Origin: Desnuesiella massiliensis
GTDB lineage: Bacteria; Bacillota; Clostridia; Clostridiales; Clostridiaceae
Reading direction: 5' to 3'
Length of the DNA stretch: 64,000 nucleotides
Assembly (NCBI RefSeq): GCF_001403615.1
Contig: NZ_LN879454.1
Coordinates: 248,001 to 312,000 of the forward strand
Position 1 is the stretch's first letter. Each line of letters begins with the position of its first letter. Both the position numbers and the translations under genes were made by a program. Positions 46,988 through 55,591 of this stretch are shown here, in pieces. The notes beneath the pieces were generated by a model that worked only from the letters and a program-made list of their open reading frames with translations, was not told where the DNA came from and did not search any database.

Positions 46988-47036
46988 GCGAGAACTACCA
47001 ATTGAACAAAATCAGTTTGGTAGTTCTTAAGTTTTT
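46988..47036 (+). terminator. Hairpin, right copy flanking the Rpn gene
   Basis: GAACTACCAA / TTTGGTAGTTC stem around TTGAACAAAATCAG, then TTAAGTTTTT. Matches 45825-45870. The remaining stretch to 47309 is AT-rich and shows no gene. Confidence 0.65.
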
Positions 47037-47309
47037 AAGCATTAAAATTTGAGAATCAGTTTGTGTATAATTATGTTAAATAATACAATAATGATATAAT
47101 GAAATATATGCTCAATTGCAATTGCGCGATATAAAGGAATGGAGAGCCGCTTGGTATTGCAGACTTTGAAATTTGATTTATTTACAATAATATTATTATT
47201 TTTAAAGATTTAAAAAATAGTGAAATGTTAAAGCTAAGAAATATAAATAACTAGATAGTATTTATAGAAAATACTTATAAATCAAGATGAATTATAAGGA
47301 GAAAAATAT

Positions 47310-48590
47310 ATGTCCCACATAGTTGCCAAAGAAGCCTATAAAAGCTTAGAAGAACGATTAAATAAATTTCCACAAGGAGCACCTCCTTCAGAAACCTTAT
47401 ATAAAATACTAGAGATGTTATATACAAAGCGAGAGGCAGAGCTAGTGGCGAAACTTCCCATAAGGCCTTTCACTTTAAAGACTGCAAGCTATATCTGGAA
47501 TACTTCAGAAAAGGAAGCAGAAATAATCTTAGAAGAGTTAGCAAAAAGGGCATTGATTTTAGATAGTGAAAAGGATGGAGTTAAACACTTTGTACTTCCT
47601 CCTCCTATGGCTGGTTTTATGGAGTTTGCCCTTATGAGAACCAGAGGGGATATAGACCAAAAGTTATTAAGTGAGTTATATCATCAGTATATTTTCGTGG
47701 AAGAAGATTTTGTGAGGGAGCTTTTTTGGTCTACGGAAACTAAATTAGGAAGAGCTTTTGTTCAAGAGCCAGCTTTAGATATGAACGGGAATGACGACAC
47801 TTTACATATTTTAGATTATGAAAAAGCTACTCACATAATAGAAAATTCAAGAGAAATAGGGCTTTCTATGTGCTATTGCCGTCATAAAAATCATCATTTA
47901 GGAACGGTTTGTGACGCTCCTATGGAAACTTGTATGACCTTTAATGATACGGCAAAGTCCTTGATTAAAAATTCTTATGCAAGAAAAATAGATGTGGTGG
48001 AGGCAAAGGAAGTATTACATAGAGCCTATGAAGCTAATTTAGTGCAGTGTGGAGAAAATGTAAGAAATATGCCAAGCTTTATGTGTAACTGCTGCTCTTG
48101 CTGCTGTGAAGCTTTTGTAGCTACAAGGAAATTAGGTATGCTTCATCCTGTGGAAACCACAAATTTTATAGCTAGCATTAATAATGAAAGCTGCGTTAAA
48201 TGTGGAAGATGTGTGAAAGTATGTCCAGTAGATGCCATAGATATAGTGGAGGATAAGGAGAATAACACTAAGAGGATTGAATTAAACAAAGAGGCTTGCA
48301 TAGGTTGTGGCGTTTGTTTGAGAAACTGTAAAATAGGAAGTATTACATTAAAAGCAAGAGATAAAAGGGTTATAACTCCAGTAAATTCTGTTCATAGAAT
48401 CGCATCCATGGCTATAGAAAAAGGTCAGCTTCAAAATCTCATTTTTGATAATGAAGCACTGAAAAGCCATAGAGCTATGAAGGCTATCTTAGGAGCCATA
48501 CTTAAAATGCCACCTCTTAAAAGAGCTATGGCTTCAAAGCAATTAAAGTCTGTTTATTTGGAAAAGTTGCTGGAAAAAAGCAAAATATAG
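47310..48590 (+). CDS. Fe-S (2x[4Fe-4S]) ferredoxin-domain protein
   Basis: 426 residues. N-terminal ~130 residues look like a winged helix (RPFTLKTASYIWNTSEKEAE). A middle Cys-rich block has MCYCRHKNHH and CNCCSCCCEAF near residues 190 and 265, and two C-terminal ferredoxin clusters CVKCGRCVKVCP and CIGCGVCLRNCK near 295 and 330. The order is the same as in the first third of the 892-residue oxidoreductase at 31003, which it resembles, but here the FAD/NAD(P) part is missing. Probably an electron carrier or regulator; substrate unknown. RBS AAGGAGA. Confidence 0.82.
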   Translation: MSHIVAKEAYKSLEERLNKFPQGAPPSETLYKILEMLYTKREAELVAKLPIRPFTLKTASYIWNTSEKEAEIILEELAKRALILDSEKDGVKHFVLPPPMAGFMEFALMRTRGDIDQKLLSELYHQYIFVEEDFVRELFWSTETKLGRAFVQEPALDMNGNDDTLHILDYEKATHIIENSREIGLSMCYCRHKNHHLGTVCDAPMETCMTFNDTAKSLIKNSYARKIDVVEAKEVLHRAYEANLVQCGENVRNMPSFMCNCCSCCCEAFVATRKLGMLHPVETTNFIASINNESCVKCGRCVKVCPVDAIDIVEDKENNTKRIELNKEACIGCGVCLRNCKIGSITLKARDKRVITPVNSVHRIASMAIEKGQLQNLIFDNEALKSHRAMKAILGAILKMPPLKRAMASKQLKSVYLEKLLEKSKI

Positions 48591-48642
48591 TAGGTGAAGC
48601 CGTGAAAGGTGTACGTTATTTTAAATAAGGAGCTGTTAAAAC

Positions 48643-49098
48643 ATGGTGAAAATAATGTTTGTATGTCATGGCAATATTTGCCGTAGTCCTATGGCTGAAT
48701 TTGTATTTCGTCATATGGTGGAGGAGAAACATATTTCGGATAAGTTTTATATAGCGTCATCAGCTACCAGCAGAGAAGAAATAGGAAATTCTGTACACTC
48801 AGGAACAAAAGGTAAGCTACGCGAAGTAGGGATTTCTTGTGAGGGGAAGACTGCTGTCCAACTTACAAAAAAAGATTATGAAATTTATGATTATATAATT
48901 TGTATGGAGAGCTACAATATTAAAAATGTGTTGAGAATTATTGGAGAGGACAAAGATGGAAAAATTCATAGACTTCTTGATTTTTCCACCCACCCTCGAG
49001 ATATTGCGGACCCATGGTATACTGGAAATTTTGATGAAACCTATAAGGATATTAAAGAGGGCTGTGAAGCATTACTGGAGCATATTTTGAGAAAGTAA
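48643..49098 (+). CDS. Low-molecular-weight protein-tyrosine phosphatase
   Basis: 151 residues. The P-loop VCHGNICRSPMAEF (Cys8, Arg14) and the general-acid loop DPWYTGNFDETY (Asp near 121) are intact, so it should be active. This family removes phosphate from tyrosine or arginine residues and affects cell-wall and stress regulation. RBS AAGGAGC. It lies between the Fe-S protein and the radical SAM gene on the same strand with short gaps. Confidence 0.95.
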   Translation: MVKIMFVCHGNICRSPMAEFVFRHMVEEKHISDKFYIASSATSREEIGNSVHSGTKGKLREVGISCEGKTAVQLTKKDYEIYDYIICMESYNIKNVLRIIGEDKDGKIHRLLDFSTHPRDIADPWYTGNFDETYKDIKEGCEALLEHILRK

Positions 49099-49137
49099 AT
49101 GCTTGTGTCAGATAATTGTAGATAAAAGGAGGCCATT

Positions 49138-50019
49138 ATGCATGAAACAAAGGTAAAAGGTATCTTATCTGCTCAAAATGGAATAAATATATATAGGGGT
49201 TGTACTCATAACTGCATTTATTGTGATTCAAGAAGCAGATGCTATCAGATGCAGCATGATTTTGAAGACATTGAGGTGAAGTTAAATGCACCAGAAGTTT
49301 TAGAGGAAGCTCTTAAAAAGAAAAGGAAGAAATGCATGATAGGCACTGGGGCAATGAGCGATCCATATATTCATTTGGAAGAAAGGCTTAGGAATACAAG
49401 AAAGTGTATTGAACTTATTCATGATTATGGATTTGGATTAGCCATACAAACTAAGTCAGCAAGAATTTTAAGGGATTTGGATCTGCTTAAAAAAATCAAT
49501 GAGAAGACAAAGTGTGTAGTGCAGATGACACTTACTACTTTTGATGAAGATCTGTGTAAAATTATAGAGCCTAATGTGAGTACTACAAAAGAACGTTTTG
49601 AGGTGCTGAAGATAATGCAGGACAATGGAATTCCTACCGTGGTTTGGCTTTCTCCTATTTTACCATTTATTAATGATACAGAGGAAAATATTCGGGGGAT
49701 TTTAGATTATTGTATAGAAGCTAAAGTGCATGGAATCATTTGTTTTGGTATGGGATTGACCTTAAGAGAAGGAAACAGGGAATATTTCTATAAAAAGCTG
49801 GATGAGCATTTTCCGGGAATGAAGGATCAATATATTAAAAAGTATAACTATGCATATCAAATACCGAGTCCTAACAATGAGCGGTTAATGAGCATTATTA
49901 GAAGTACCTGTAAATCGCATGGAATATTAATCGACATTAAAGAATGCTTCAATTATCTTCATGAATTCGAAGAAAAAAATAAATATGAGCAGATAACGCT
50001 GCCTGGATTGGATTGTTGA
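49138..50019 (+). CDS. SPL-type radical SAM protein
   Basis: 293 residues. The radical SAM cluster motif is CTHNCIYC (Cys22, 26, 29; CxxxCxxC), preceded by INIYRGC as in the spore-photoproduct-lyase-like/Rv2578c group, then GTGAMSDPYIHLEERLRNTR and TKSARILRDLDLL. A PSPNNERL segment lies near the C-terminus. Reaction unknown; the group is often near DNA-repair genes but here it is not. RBS AAAGGAGG. Confidence 0.88.
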   Translation: MHETKVKGILSAQNGINIYRGCTHNCIYCDSRSRCYQMQHDFEDIEVKLNAPEVLEEALKKKRKKCMIGTGAMSDPYIHLEERLRNTRKCIELIHDYGFGLAIQTKSARILRDLDLLKKINEKTKCVVQMTLTTFDEDLCKIIEPNVSTTKERFEVLKIMQDNGIPTVVWLSPILPFINDTEENIRGILDYCIEAKVHGIICFGMGLTLREGNREYFYKKLDEHFPGMKDQYIKKYNYAYQIPSPNNERLMSIIRSTCKSHGILIDIKECFNYLHEFEEKNKYEQITLPGLDC

Positions 50020-50204
50020 GAGATGTAGGGTTGTTATGTCAGAAGTATGTAAGCTATATTAGAGAAGTTGATAGAAAAAAGTAAAATATAAAAGAAGCTA
50101 CTTATGATTTTTCCTGGGAAATACCTTCATTTCTATGGAGTGGCTACCATTAATTTGAAATATATGGTATAATTTATAAAAATGTAATGTAGGGATGTGA
50201 ATTT

Positions 50205-50666
50205 ATGAATAAAAATATCATAAACCTATACAAAAGAAAGATAATCATTGCTAACATTATATCTTTTCTTATTTTAACTTTTATATATTTTATATCTAAC
50301 AGATTTAAAGCTACTCAAGTAAATATTATATTTTTATTGGCTTTTCTTTTTATATTTATTATAAGTAACATAGCGAAAGTAGATGGGACTATCTATATGA
50401 TATTTCCTTCTATGAAAGAGTTAAATAAACTTGTAAGTGTTCCTTGGAAAGAAGAAGTTAAGATAAAGAGTAAAACAAGTTTGGCATTTGCAGTAATATT
50501 TTTGAATAGAGTACTTAATAAAACCAAGATGGATTTTTTTATGGATTTCAAAATGTATTTAATCTTATTAGTTATAGGTCTTATAACTATAAACATTGGT
50601 TTAAGGGAAGAGTATAAAAGTATTTTTTACTATAATAAAAATAAAGGTCATAAAAAAATACCATAG
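50205..50666 (+). CDS. Small membrane protein of unknown function
   Basis: 153 residues with three hydrophobic segments (IIIANIISFLILTFIYFIS, VNIIFLLAFLFIFIISNI, MYLILLVIGLITINIGL) and a lysine-rich cytoplasmic tail. No family recognised. RBS AGGGATG, isolated gene. Confidence 0.6.
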   Translation: MNKNIINLYKRKIIIANIISFLILTFIYFISNRFKATQVNIIFLLAFLFIFIISNIAKVDGTIYMIFPSMKELNKLVSVPWKEEVKIKSKTSLAFAVIFLNRVLNKTKMDFFMDFKMYLILLVIGLITINIGLREEYKSIFYYNKNKGHKKIP

Positions 50667-50695
50667 TTATCATTTCTGAAAATATGGTACTTAAA
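50657..50695 (+). terminator. Hairpin at the end of the small membrane protein gene
   Basis: TACCATA / TATGGTA around GTTATCATTTCTGAAAA, overlapping the stop codon. No good T run; a weak call. Confidence 0.35.
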
Positions 50696-50773
50696 GATTT
50701 AATCGTTTTACTATTACCTCGTACAATGTATGTTTCCATAATTGCAATAAAAACATGGATTTAAATAAGCTTA

Positions 50774-51190
50774 TCAATCACCTATGGGCTTTATACCTTC
50801 ATTTTCAATCATTAAAACTATTGTCTTAGTATTTGCTATAGGTCTATGCATAGTTCCCTTTGGAATACATATTCCTTCATTCTTTGCTAATTTAAAACTG
50901 CCCTTTTCACTTTCAATTAATAGTTCACCATCTAAAACATAGAATACTTCATCATCATTATCATGCTTATGCATATGAAATTCACCTTCAAATATTCCAA
51001 GCCTTAAAACAGATGAATTCACTTTACAAAGAGTCTGGTTAAACCATTTCTCTTTGCAGTTTTCAATTATCTCTGGAACCTTTATTACCTCAAGATAATC
51101 ATATTTTATATCCATGTTAAGGTTATATTTATTTTCATCCACCATAGCTATCAACCTCTCTTCATCTAAATTACAATAATATTTTACCAT
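50774..51190 (-). CDS. Cupin-domain protein
   Basis: 138 residues. A single cupin barrel: motif 1 GEFHMHKHDNDDEVFYVLDG (His, His, Glu metal ligands) and motif 2 KNEGICIPKGTMHRPIANTK (His), positions about 70-90 and 105-122. It may bind a metal and a small sugar- or polyketide-like ligand; substrate unknown. Confidence 0.88.
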   Translation of the reverse strand: MVKYYCNLDEERLIAMVDENKYNLNMDIKYDYLEVIKVPEIIENCKEKWFNQTLCKVNSSVLRLGIFEGEFHMHKHDNDDEVFYVLDGELLIESEKGSFKLAKNEGICIPKGTMHRPIANTKTIVLMIENEGIKPIGD

Positions 51191-51317
51191 AGATATTACC
51201 TCAAAAATAGAGGATGTAGTCCTATATAATTCAAAGGGAGAAATAGAAAGCTACTTTGAGAATTTAAAAAAGTATGGGAAAACAGTGGATGGAAGTAAGT
51301 TTGAGAATATTAGGTAA
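51182..51317 (+). pseudogene. Gene tail fragment
   Basis: An open stretch reads ITSKIEDVVLYNSKGEIES then YFENLKKYGKTVDGSKFENI and a stop. It has no start of its own. A 29-bp piece of its end (51282-51310) recurs at 52418-52446 right after the DUF3791/DUF3990 cassette. Origin not recognised. Confidence 0.5.
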
Positions 51318-51464
51318 GGGATATTACATAAAAGTAATGCTAAGAAAATTATAGGATGAATAACCTATATTTATTAGGTTAAAAAACAATGTAGTGCAAA
51401 AGATAATAAATATAAATTATGATATAATAATTTTAGAAAATATTTTTAGATGAAGGTGGATTAT

Positions 51465-51689
51465 ATGAGTAAGGAAGAGCAAAATAAAATAGATTATATG
51501 GTAGTATGTGTTAATGAATTTGCAGAGAGATTCATTATGAATTATAAGGATGCGTTTAACTATTTAAATAAATTTAATGCAATAAGATTTCTTAATGAAA
51601 ATTATGAGATTGAGCATACATTAAGTATTGAAGAAGCAATAGATGATATTACTACAATTGCCAAAAATAATGGGGGACATTTAATATGA
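51465..51689 (+). CDS. DUF3791-like protein, possible antitoxin
   Basis: About 75 residues: DYMVVCVNEFAERFIMNYKD then AFNYLNKFNAIRFLNENYE and HTLSIEEAIDDIT, the pattern of DUF3791. Start at 51465 follows AAGGTGGA by 5 bases; ATG at 51450 is the alternative. It overlaps the DUF3990 gene by 4 bp, a spacing typical of toxin-antitoxin pairs, with the small protein first. Confidence 0.7.
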   Translation: MSKEEQNKIDYMVVCVNEFAERFIMNYKDAFNYLNKFNAIRFLNENYEIEHTLSIEEAIDDITTIAKNNGGHLI

Positions 51690-52189
51690 AATTGTACCAT
51701 GGTTCTAACATGATTATATCTGCTATTGACTTAGAAAAGTGTAGACCATATAAAGATTTTGGAAAAGGATTTTATTGTACTGCTATAAAAGAACAAGCAG
51801 AATTAATGGCTAAAAGAGTAGCTAAAATTTATGGTGGTAATCCCTATGTAAATGAATTTGATTTTAATGAGGAGATTTATAAATCTAAAGAATTAAATGT
51901 AAAAATATTTGATGGGACTACAGAAGAATGGGCGATTTTTGTATTAAATAACAGAGATAGAAAGTTCTCTAATATCAACAGTCTAAACTGCAATAATGAC
52001 AACAAGTATGATTTAGTAGTTGGGCCTGTTGCTGATGATGATTTGGCATTATTATTTAGAACTTTTACAAGAGGATTAATAGATATTAATATACTAGTTA
52101 AAGAAATGAAATACAAGAAATTTTCAAATCAATATTCTTTTCATACGGAAAAATCATTAAAGTATCTAAAATTAGTCGGGGGTAAATGA
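51686..52189 (+). CDS. DUF3990 protein, ADP-ribosyltransferase-like, possible toxin
   Basis: 167 residues. LYHGSNMII at the N-terminus and YKDFGKGFYCTAIKEQAELM (residues 22-42) fit the ADP-ribosyltransferase-like fold of DUF3990 (the His-Tyr part of the NAD site), and FNEEIYKSKELN follows. The third catalytic residue cannot be assigned with confidence. It is translationally coupled to the DUF3791 gene before it and followed 1 bp later by another small gene. RBS GGGGGA. If it is a toxin, NAD-dependent modification of a host factor is the likely mode; this is an inference. Confidence 0.72.
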   Translation: MKLYHGSNMIISAIDLEKCRPYKDFGKGFYCTAIKEQAELMAKRVAKIYGGNPYVNEFDFNEEIYKSKELNVKIFDGTTEEWAIFVLNNRDRKFSNINSLNCNNDNKYDLVVGPVADDDLALLFRTFTRGLIDINILVKEMKYKKFSNQYSFHTEKSLKYLKLVGGK

Positions 52190-52190
52190 T

Positions 52191-52421
52191 ATGAATATAA
52201 GAAAAGAGCTAATTGAAGGTATTATACAAGAATTAATAAAATTTTTGTGTGAAGATGAAGAATCTAGTATAGAGGCAGCTATGGGAGTTGTATATAATTC
52301 CCAAATATTTGAAAAATTATTAGATGAGGAAACTGGATTATACAAAGAAAGTTCAAGTTTTATTTATGAATTACTGAAGGATGAATTAAAGCATGGTTCT
52401 ATTATTCAAAAAGAACAATAG
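52191..52421 (+). CDS. Small acidic protein, third gene of the DUF3990 cassette
   Basis: 76 residues, helical and acidic: LIEGIIQELIKFLCEDEESS then IEAAMGVVYNSQIFEKLLDE. No family recognised. Directly follows the DUF3990 gene (GGGGG RBS inside its end), so it is part of the unit and may be a second antitoxin or a regulator. Confidence 0.6.
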   Translation: MNIRKELIEGIIQELIKFLCEDEESSIEAAMGVVYNSQIFEKLLDEETGLYKESSSFIYELLKDELKHGSIIQKEQ

Positions 52422-52478
52422 TGGATGAAAGTAAGCTTGAGAATATGTAAAGATTATAAAGATTAAAAAAATTCAAGC

Positions 52479-52586
52479 TATAGGAGGCTGTGAAAAATAT
52501 AGGTGTTCTTTTTCACGGTCCGCTCGTGGAGCTCCACGAGCGGTGTAGGGAAACCTATAGAACATCTTTTTTCATAGCCTCCTATA
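52479..52586 (+). repeat. 108-bp GC-rich palindromic element, copy 2
   Basis: Outer ends TATAGGAGG / CCTCCTATA; core CGCTCGTGGAGCTCCACGAG (perfect palindrome). Compared with copy 3 (CGCGCGTGGAGCTCCACGCG) both arms changed together. Directly before the first thrS T-box. Confidence 0.9.
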
Positions 52587-52628
52587 TGTTGACAATAAGA
52601 AGGTTTTAGAATAGAATAGTTTTAAACT

Positions 52629-52872
52629 AAAAGCTATGAAGAGGAAAAGTAGATAGTCTACTGTTAACAGAGAGAGAAACTCACCGGCTGAAAGGTTTCT
52701 TGAACAAGTGTTGTTGAAAAACCACCTCTGAGCTGATTGCTGAACTTAAGTAGGTAAATCCGCAAACCAGCGTTAATGGTATTGAGTGACAGAAGTAGTT
52801 TAACTATGCTTCTGTAATTTGGGTGGAATCGCGATAATACTCGTCCCTTAGTTTGGGATGGGTTTTTTGTTT
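52629..52872 (+). promoter_or_regulatory. T-box leader 1 of thrS
   Basis: tRNA-sensing riboswitch. Stem I begins GAAGAGG, which pairs with CCTCT downstream; the base triplet before the pairing is ACC (Thr), followed by A, at about 52722-52725. The AGTA-type box and GGCTGAAAGG loop are present. The T-box is GGGTGGAATCGCG (52820-52834; consensus has ACC where this has ATC). The UGGA bulge would pair with a UCCA tRNA end. Terminator: CGTCCCTTAG / GGGATGGG and a T run at about 52845-52868. Confidence 0.85.
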
Positions 52873-52898
52873 TTTGTCATGATTAAAATAATATTTAA

Positions 52899-53345
52899 AA
52901 GTTATGAAGAGGAAGAGTAAGTGACTTACTGCTAAAAGAGAGAGAGACTCACCGGCTGAAAGGTTTCTTGAGCAAGTGTTACTGAAAACCACCTCTGAGC
53001 TGATTACTGAACCTAAGTAAGTACAATCCGTAAATCTGCGTTAAAGATATTGAGATAAACAGCTTCGACTATCACTTTATACATGTCCCATAATAGCTTA
53101 AAGATGCTATTTTGCAACATATATAAAGTAAGTTTTTGTAGTGTTTATCTATAGGAGGATGTGAAGAACATAGGTGTTCTTTTTCACGGGCCGCGCGTGG
53201 AGCTCCACGCGCGGTGTAGGGAAACCTATAGAACACCTTTTTTCACAGCCTCCTATATGAGAGATAGGAGTGCTGTTTTAATATACTCCTGTAATTTGGG
53301 TGGAACCGCGAAAATACTCGTCCCTTACTAGGGGCGAGTTTTATT
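52899..53345 (+). promoter_or_regulatory. T-box leader 2 of thrS, with insertions
   Basis: Second T-box in tandem. Specifier again ACC before ACCTCT at about 52990. T-box GGGTGGAACCGCG at 53299-53311; terminator CTCGTCCCT / AGGGGCGAG plus TTTT (53318-53345). Between Stem I and Stem III this leader is about 200 bp longer than leader 1: a long nested hairpin (AGATAAACA / TGTTTATCT, inner ACTTTATA / TATAAAGT) and then the 108-bp palindrome copy 3 are inserted. Antiterminator and terminator are intact. Confidence 0.85.
53150..53257 (+). repeat. 108-bp GC-rich palindromic element, copy 3 (inside T-box 2)
   Basis: Same orientation as copies 2 and 4. Core CCGCGCGTGG / CCACGCGCGG. It lies between Stem I/II and Stem III of the second T-box, so a self-folding RNA hairpin would leave the riboswitch parts free to pair. 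Confidence 0.9.
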
Positions 53346-53367
53346 ATTTTTTGAAGGAGGAATATTT

Positions 53368-55134
53368 ATGTTAAAGGTTGTTTTAAAAGATGGTAATGTA
53401 ATCAATGCTAACGAAGAAGAAGGGAAAAAGGCACTTAGGCATACCGCTGCTCACATACTTGCTCAAGCAGTAAAGCGATTATATCCAGAGGCTAAGTTAG
53501 CTATAGGACCAGCCATAGAAAGCGGATTCTATTATGACTTTGATGTGGAAGAAGCCTTTACTATGGAGGTATTGGAGAGAATTGAAGAAGAAATGAAGAA
53601 AATAGTAAAAGAAGATTTAAGGTTAGAAAGATCAGTACTCTCTAGAGAAGAGGCTTTAAAGCTTATGGAGGAAAAAGGAGAAGATTATAAAAAAGAGCTT
53701 ATAAATGATTTACCAAAGGGAGAAGAGTTAACTTTCTTTAAGCAAGGAGATTTTATAGACCTGTGTGCAGGACCTCATGTGTTGAATACTTCAAAGGTAA
53801 AAGCTTTCAAGCTCTTATCAGTGGCTGGGGCTTATTGGAGAGGCAGTGAAAAAAATAAAATGCTTCAAAGAATCTACGGCACAGCCTTTGCTAAGAAGAG
53901 TGAGCTTGATGAATATTTAAATATGCTAGAGGAAGCAAAAAAGCGAGACCATAGAAAACTAGGAAAAGAGCTGAAGCTATTTGCTTTAATGGAGGAAGGG
54001 CCAGGATTTCCGTTCTTTCTTCCTAAGGGAGTAGTTTTAAAAAATAAGCTAATTGAATATTGGAGAGAGCTTCATAAGAAATATGGATATGTGGAGATAG
54101 AAACTCCTATGATATTAAACAAGGCCCTTTGGGAAACATCAGGGCATTGGTTTCACTATAAAGAGAATATGTATACTGTAAATATAGACGAAGAGGAGTT
54201 TGCTATAAAGCCCATGAATTGTCCAGGAGGAATGCTTGTATTCAAATCTGAAGCTCATTCCTATAGAGATTTACCCATAAGAGCAGGAGAATTGGGAAGG
54301 GTACACAGGCACGAACTATCCGGAGTCTTACATGGACTTATGAGGGTTAGAGCCTTTACTCAAGATGATGCCCACATATTCATGCTGCCAGAGCAGATTA
54401 AGGATGAAATAAAGGGTGTAGTGAAGCTTATAGATGAGGTTTATGAAAGATTTGGCTTTAAGTATACTGTGGAGCTTTCAACAAGGCCAGAAAACTCTAT
54501 GGGAAGCGATGAAGAGTGGCGATTAGCAGAAAGTGCACTCCAAGGAGCATTAGAGGAAATGAATATGGACTTTAGGATTAATGAAGGGGATGGTGCCTTC
54601 TATGGTCCTAAAATTGACTTCCATTTAGAAGATAGCATAGGGAGAACATGGCAGTGCGGCACTATACAATTAGATTTTCAGCTTCCACAAAGATTTAATC
54701 TGCAATATATCGGCAGTGATGGAGAAAAGCATAGACCTATCGTCATACACAGGGTAATCTTTGGCAGTATAGAAAGATTTATCGGTATTTTAATAGAACA
54801 CTTTGCAGGTAAGTTTCCTACATGGTTATCACCAGTCCAGGTTAAAGTTCTGCCTATATCAGAGCAATATAATGCTTATGCCGAAGCCTTAATAAATAAG
54901 CTAGAAGAAAAAAATATCCGAGTTAGCTTAGACTCTAGAGCAGAAAAAATAGGCTATAAAATTAGAGATGCTAGAAATGAGAGAGTGCCATACATTATTA
55001 TTTTAGGAGAAAAAGAACAAAACTCATCAAGCATATCTCTTAGAAGCAGGAAAAATGGTGATGAAGGCAGCTGCTTACTAGAAGACTTTATTTCAAGAAT
55101 TATGCAGGAGATAGATAGCAAAATGCTGGATTAG
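53368..55134 (+). CDS. thrS: Threonyl-tRNA synthetase without TGS domain
   Basis: Charges tRNA-Thr. Editing (N2) domain retained: HTAAHILAQAVK (HxxxH) near residue 25 and DLCAGPH near 130. Class II catalytic core: NCPGGM (zinc Cys), HRHELSG, HRVIFGSIERF (zinc His, motif 3). Anticodon domain at the C-terminus (PVQVKVLPIS ... RDARNERVPY). At 588 residues it is about 50 shorter than usual ThrRS because the N-terminal TGS domain is cut to about 20 residues (MLKVVLKDGNVINANEEEG). RBS GAAGGAGG. It is controlled by two T-boxes, and may be a second ThrRS used in starvation. Confidence 0.96.
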   Translation: MLKVVLKDGNVINANEEEGKKALRHTAAHILAQAVKRLYPEAKLAIGPAIESGFYYDFDVEEAFTMEVLERIEEEMKKIVKEDLRLERSVLSREEALKLMEEKGEDYKKELINDLPKGEELTFFKQGDFIDLCAGPHVLNTSKVKAFKLLSVAGAYWRGSEKNKMLQRIYGTAFAKKSELDEYLNMLEEAKKRDHRKLGKELKLFALMEEGPGFPFFLPKGVVLKNKLIEYWRELHKKYGYVEIETPMILNKALWETSGHWFHYKENMYTVNIDEEEFAIKPMNCPGGMLVFKSEAHSYRDLPIRAGELGRVHRHELSGVLHGLMRVRAFTQDDAHIFMLPEQIKDEIKGVVKLIDEVYERFGFKYTVELSTRPENSMGSDEEWRLAESALQGALEEMNMDFRINEGDGAFYGPKIDFHLEDSIGRTWQCGTIQLDFQLPQRFNLQYIGSDGEKHRPIVIHRVIFGSIERFIGILIEHFAGKFPTWLSPVQVKVLPISEQYNAYAEALINKLEEKNIRVSLDSRAEKIGYKIRDARNERVPYIIILGEKEQNSSSISLRSRKNGDEGSCLLEDFISRIMQEIDSKMLD

Positions 55135-55277
55135 TGAACTTTTAAACAGGTGGCTTTCTAGTATCATAGATTCAAACACAACAGTAGTTGACTTTATAAA
55201 ATTAACCAGATATAATAATAAAAACATTAAATTCATAAAATTCGAAATAGTTTAATGATATGAAAAGTAAAAATCTA

Positions 55278-55548
55278 AAAGCTATGATAGAGAAGAGTAG
55301 GTATAGAAGTCCTCAAAGAGAGTTAGAGTTTGGTGAAAATCTAACAGGTGACTATATTGAACGCAGCTCTTGAGCTTCCTCTCCAAAGTGCAGCCAGTAG
55401 AGAGAGACGTTTCCTTACGTTATAAAGGCACAGTATGTTAGTACTGGTTTGAGCGAGCTTACAGGTAAAGTCACTGTATGGCTAACTAGGGTGGTACCGC
55501 GGATTTAAACTCTTCCGTCCCTTTTATAGGGATAGGAGAGTTTTTTTA
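55278..55548 (+). promoter_or_regulatory. T-box leader of alaS
   Basis: Stem I AGAGAAGAG pairs with CTCTT; the preceding triplet is GCA (Ala) followed by G, near 55364-55368. T-box AGGGTGGTACCGCGG at 55488-55502 with TGGT bulge matching an ACCA tRNA end. Terminator: ACTCTTCCGTCCCT / AGGGATAGGAGAGT plus T7 (55508-55547). Confidence 0.88.
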
Positions 55549-55591
55549 TTTGCTAAAAATTAAAACAATAAGAAAAGTAGGAGGAGTAAAA

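Noticed and set aside
52804..52992. Minus-strand ORF of 62 codons in the thrS leader
   Set aside because: It overlaps both T-box leaders, whose conserved elements explain the sequence.
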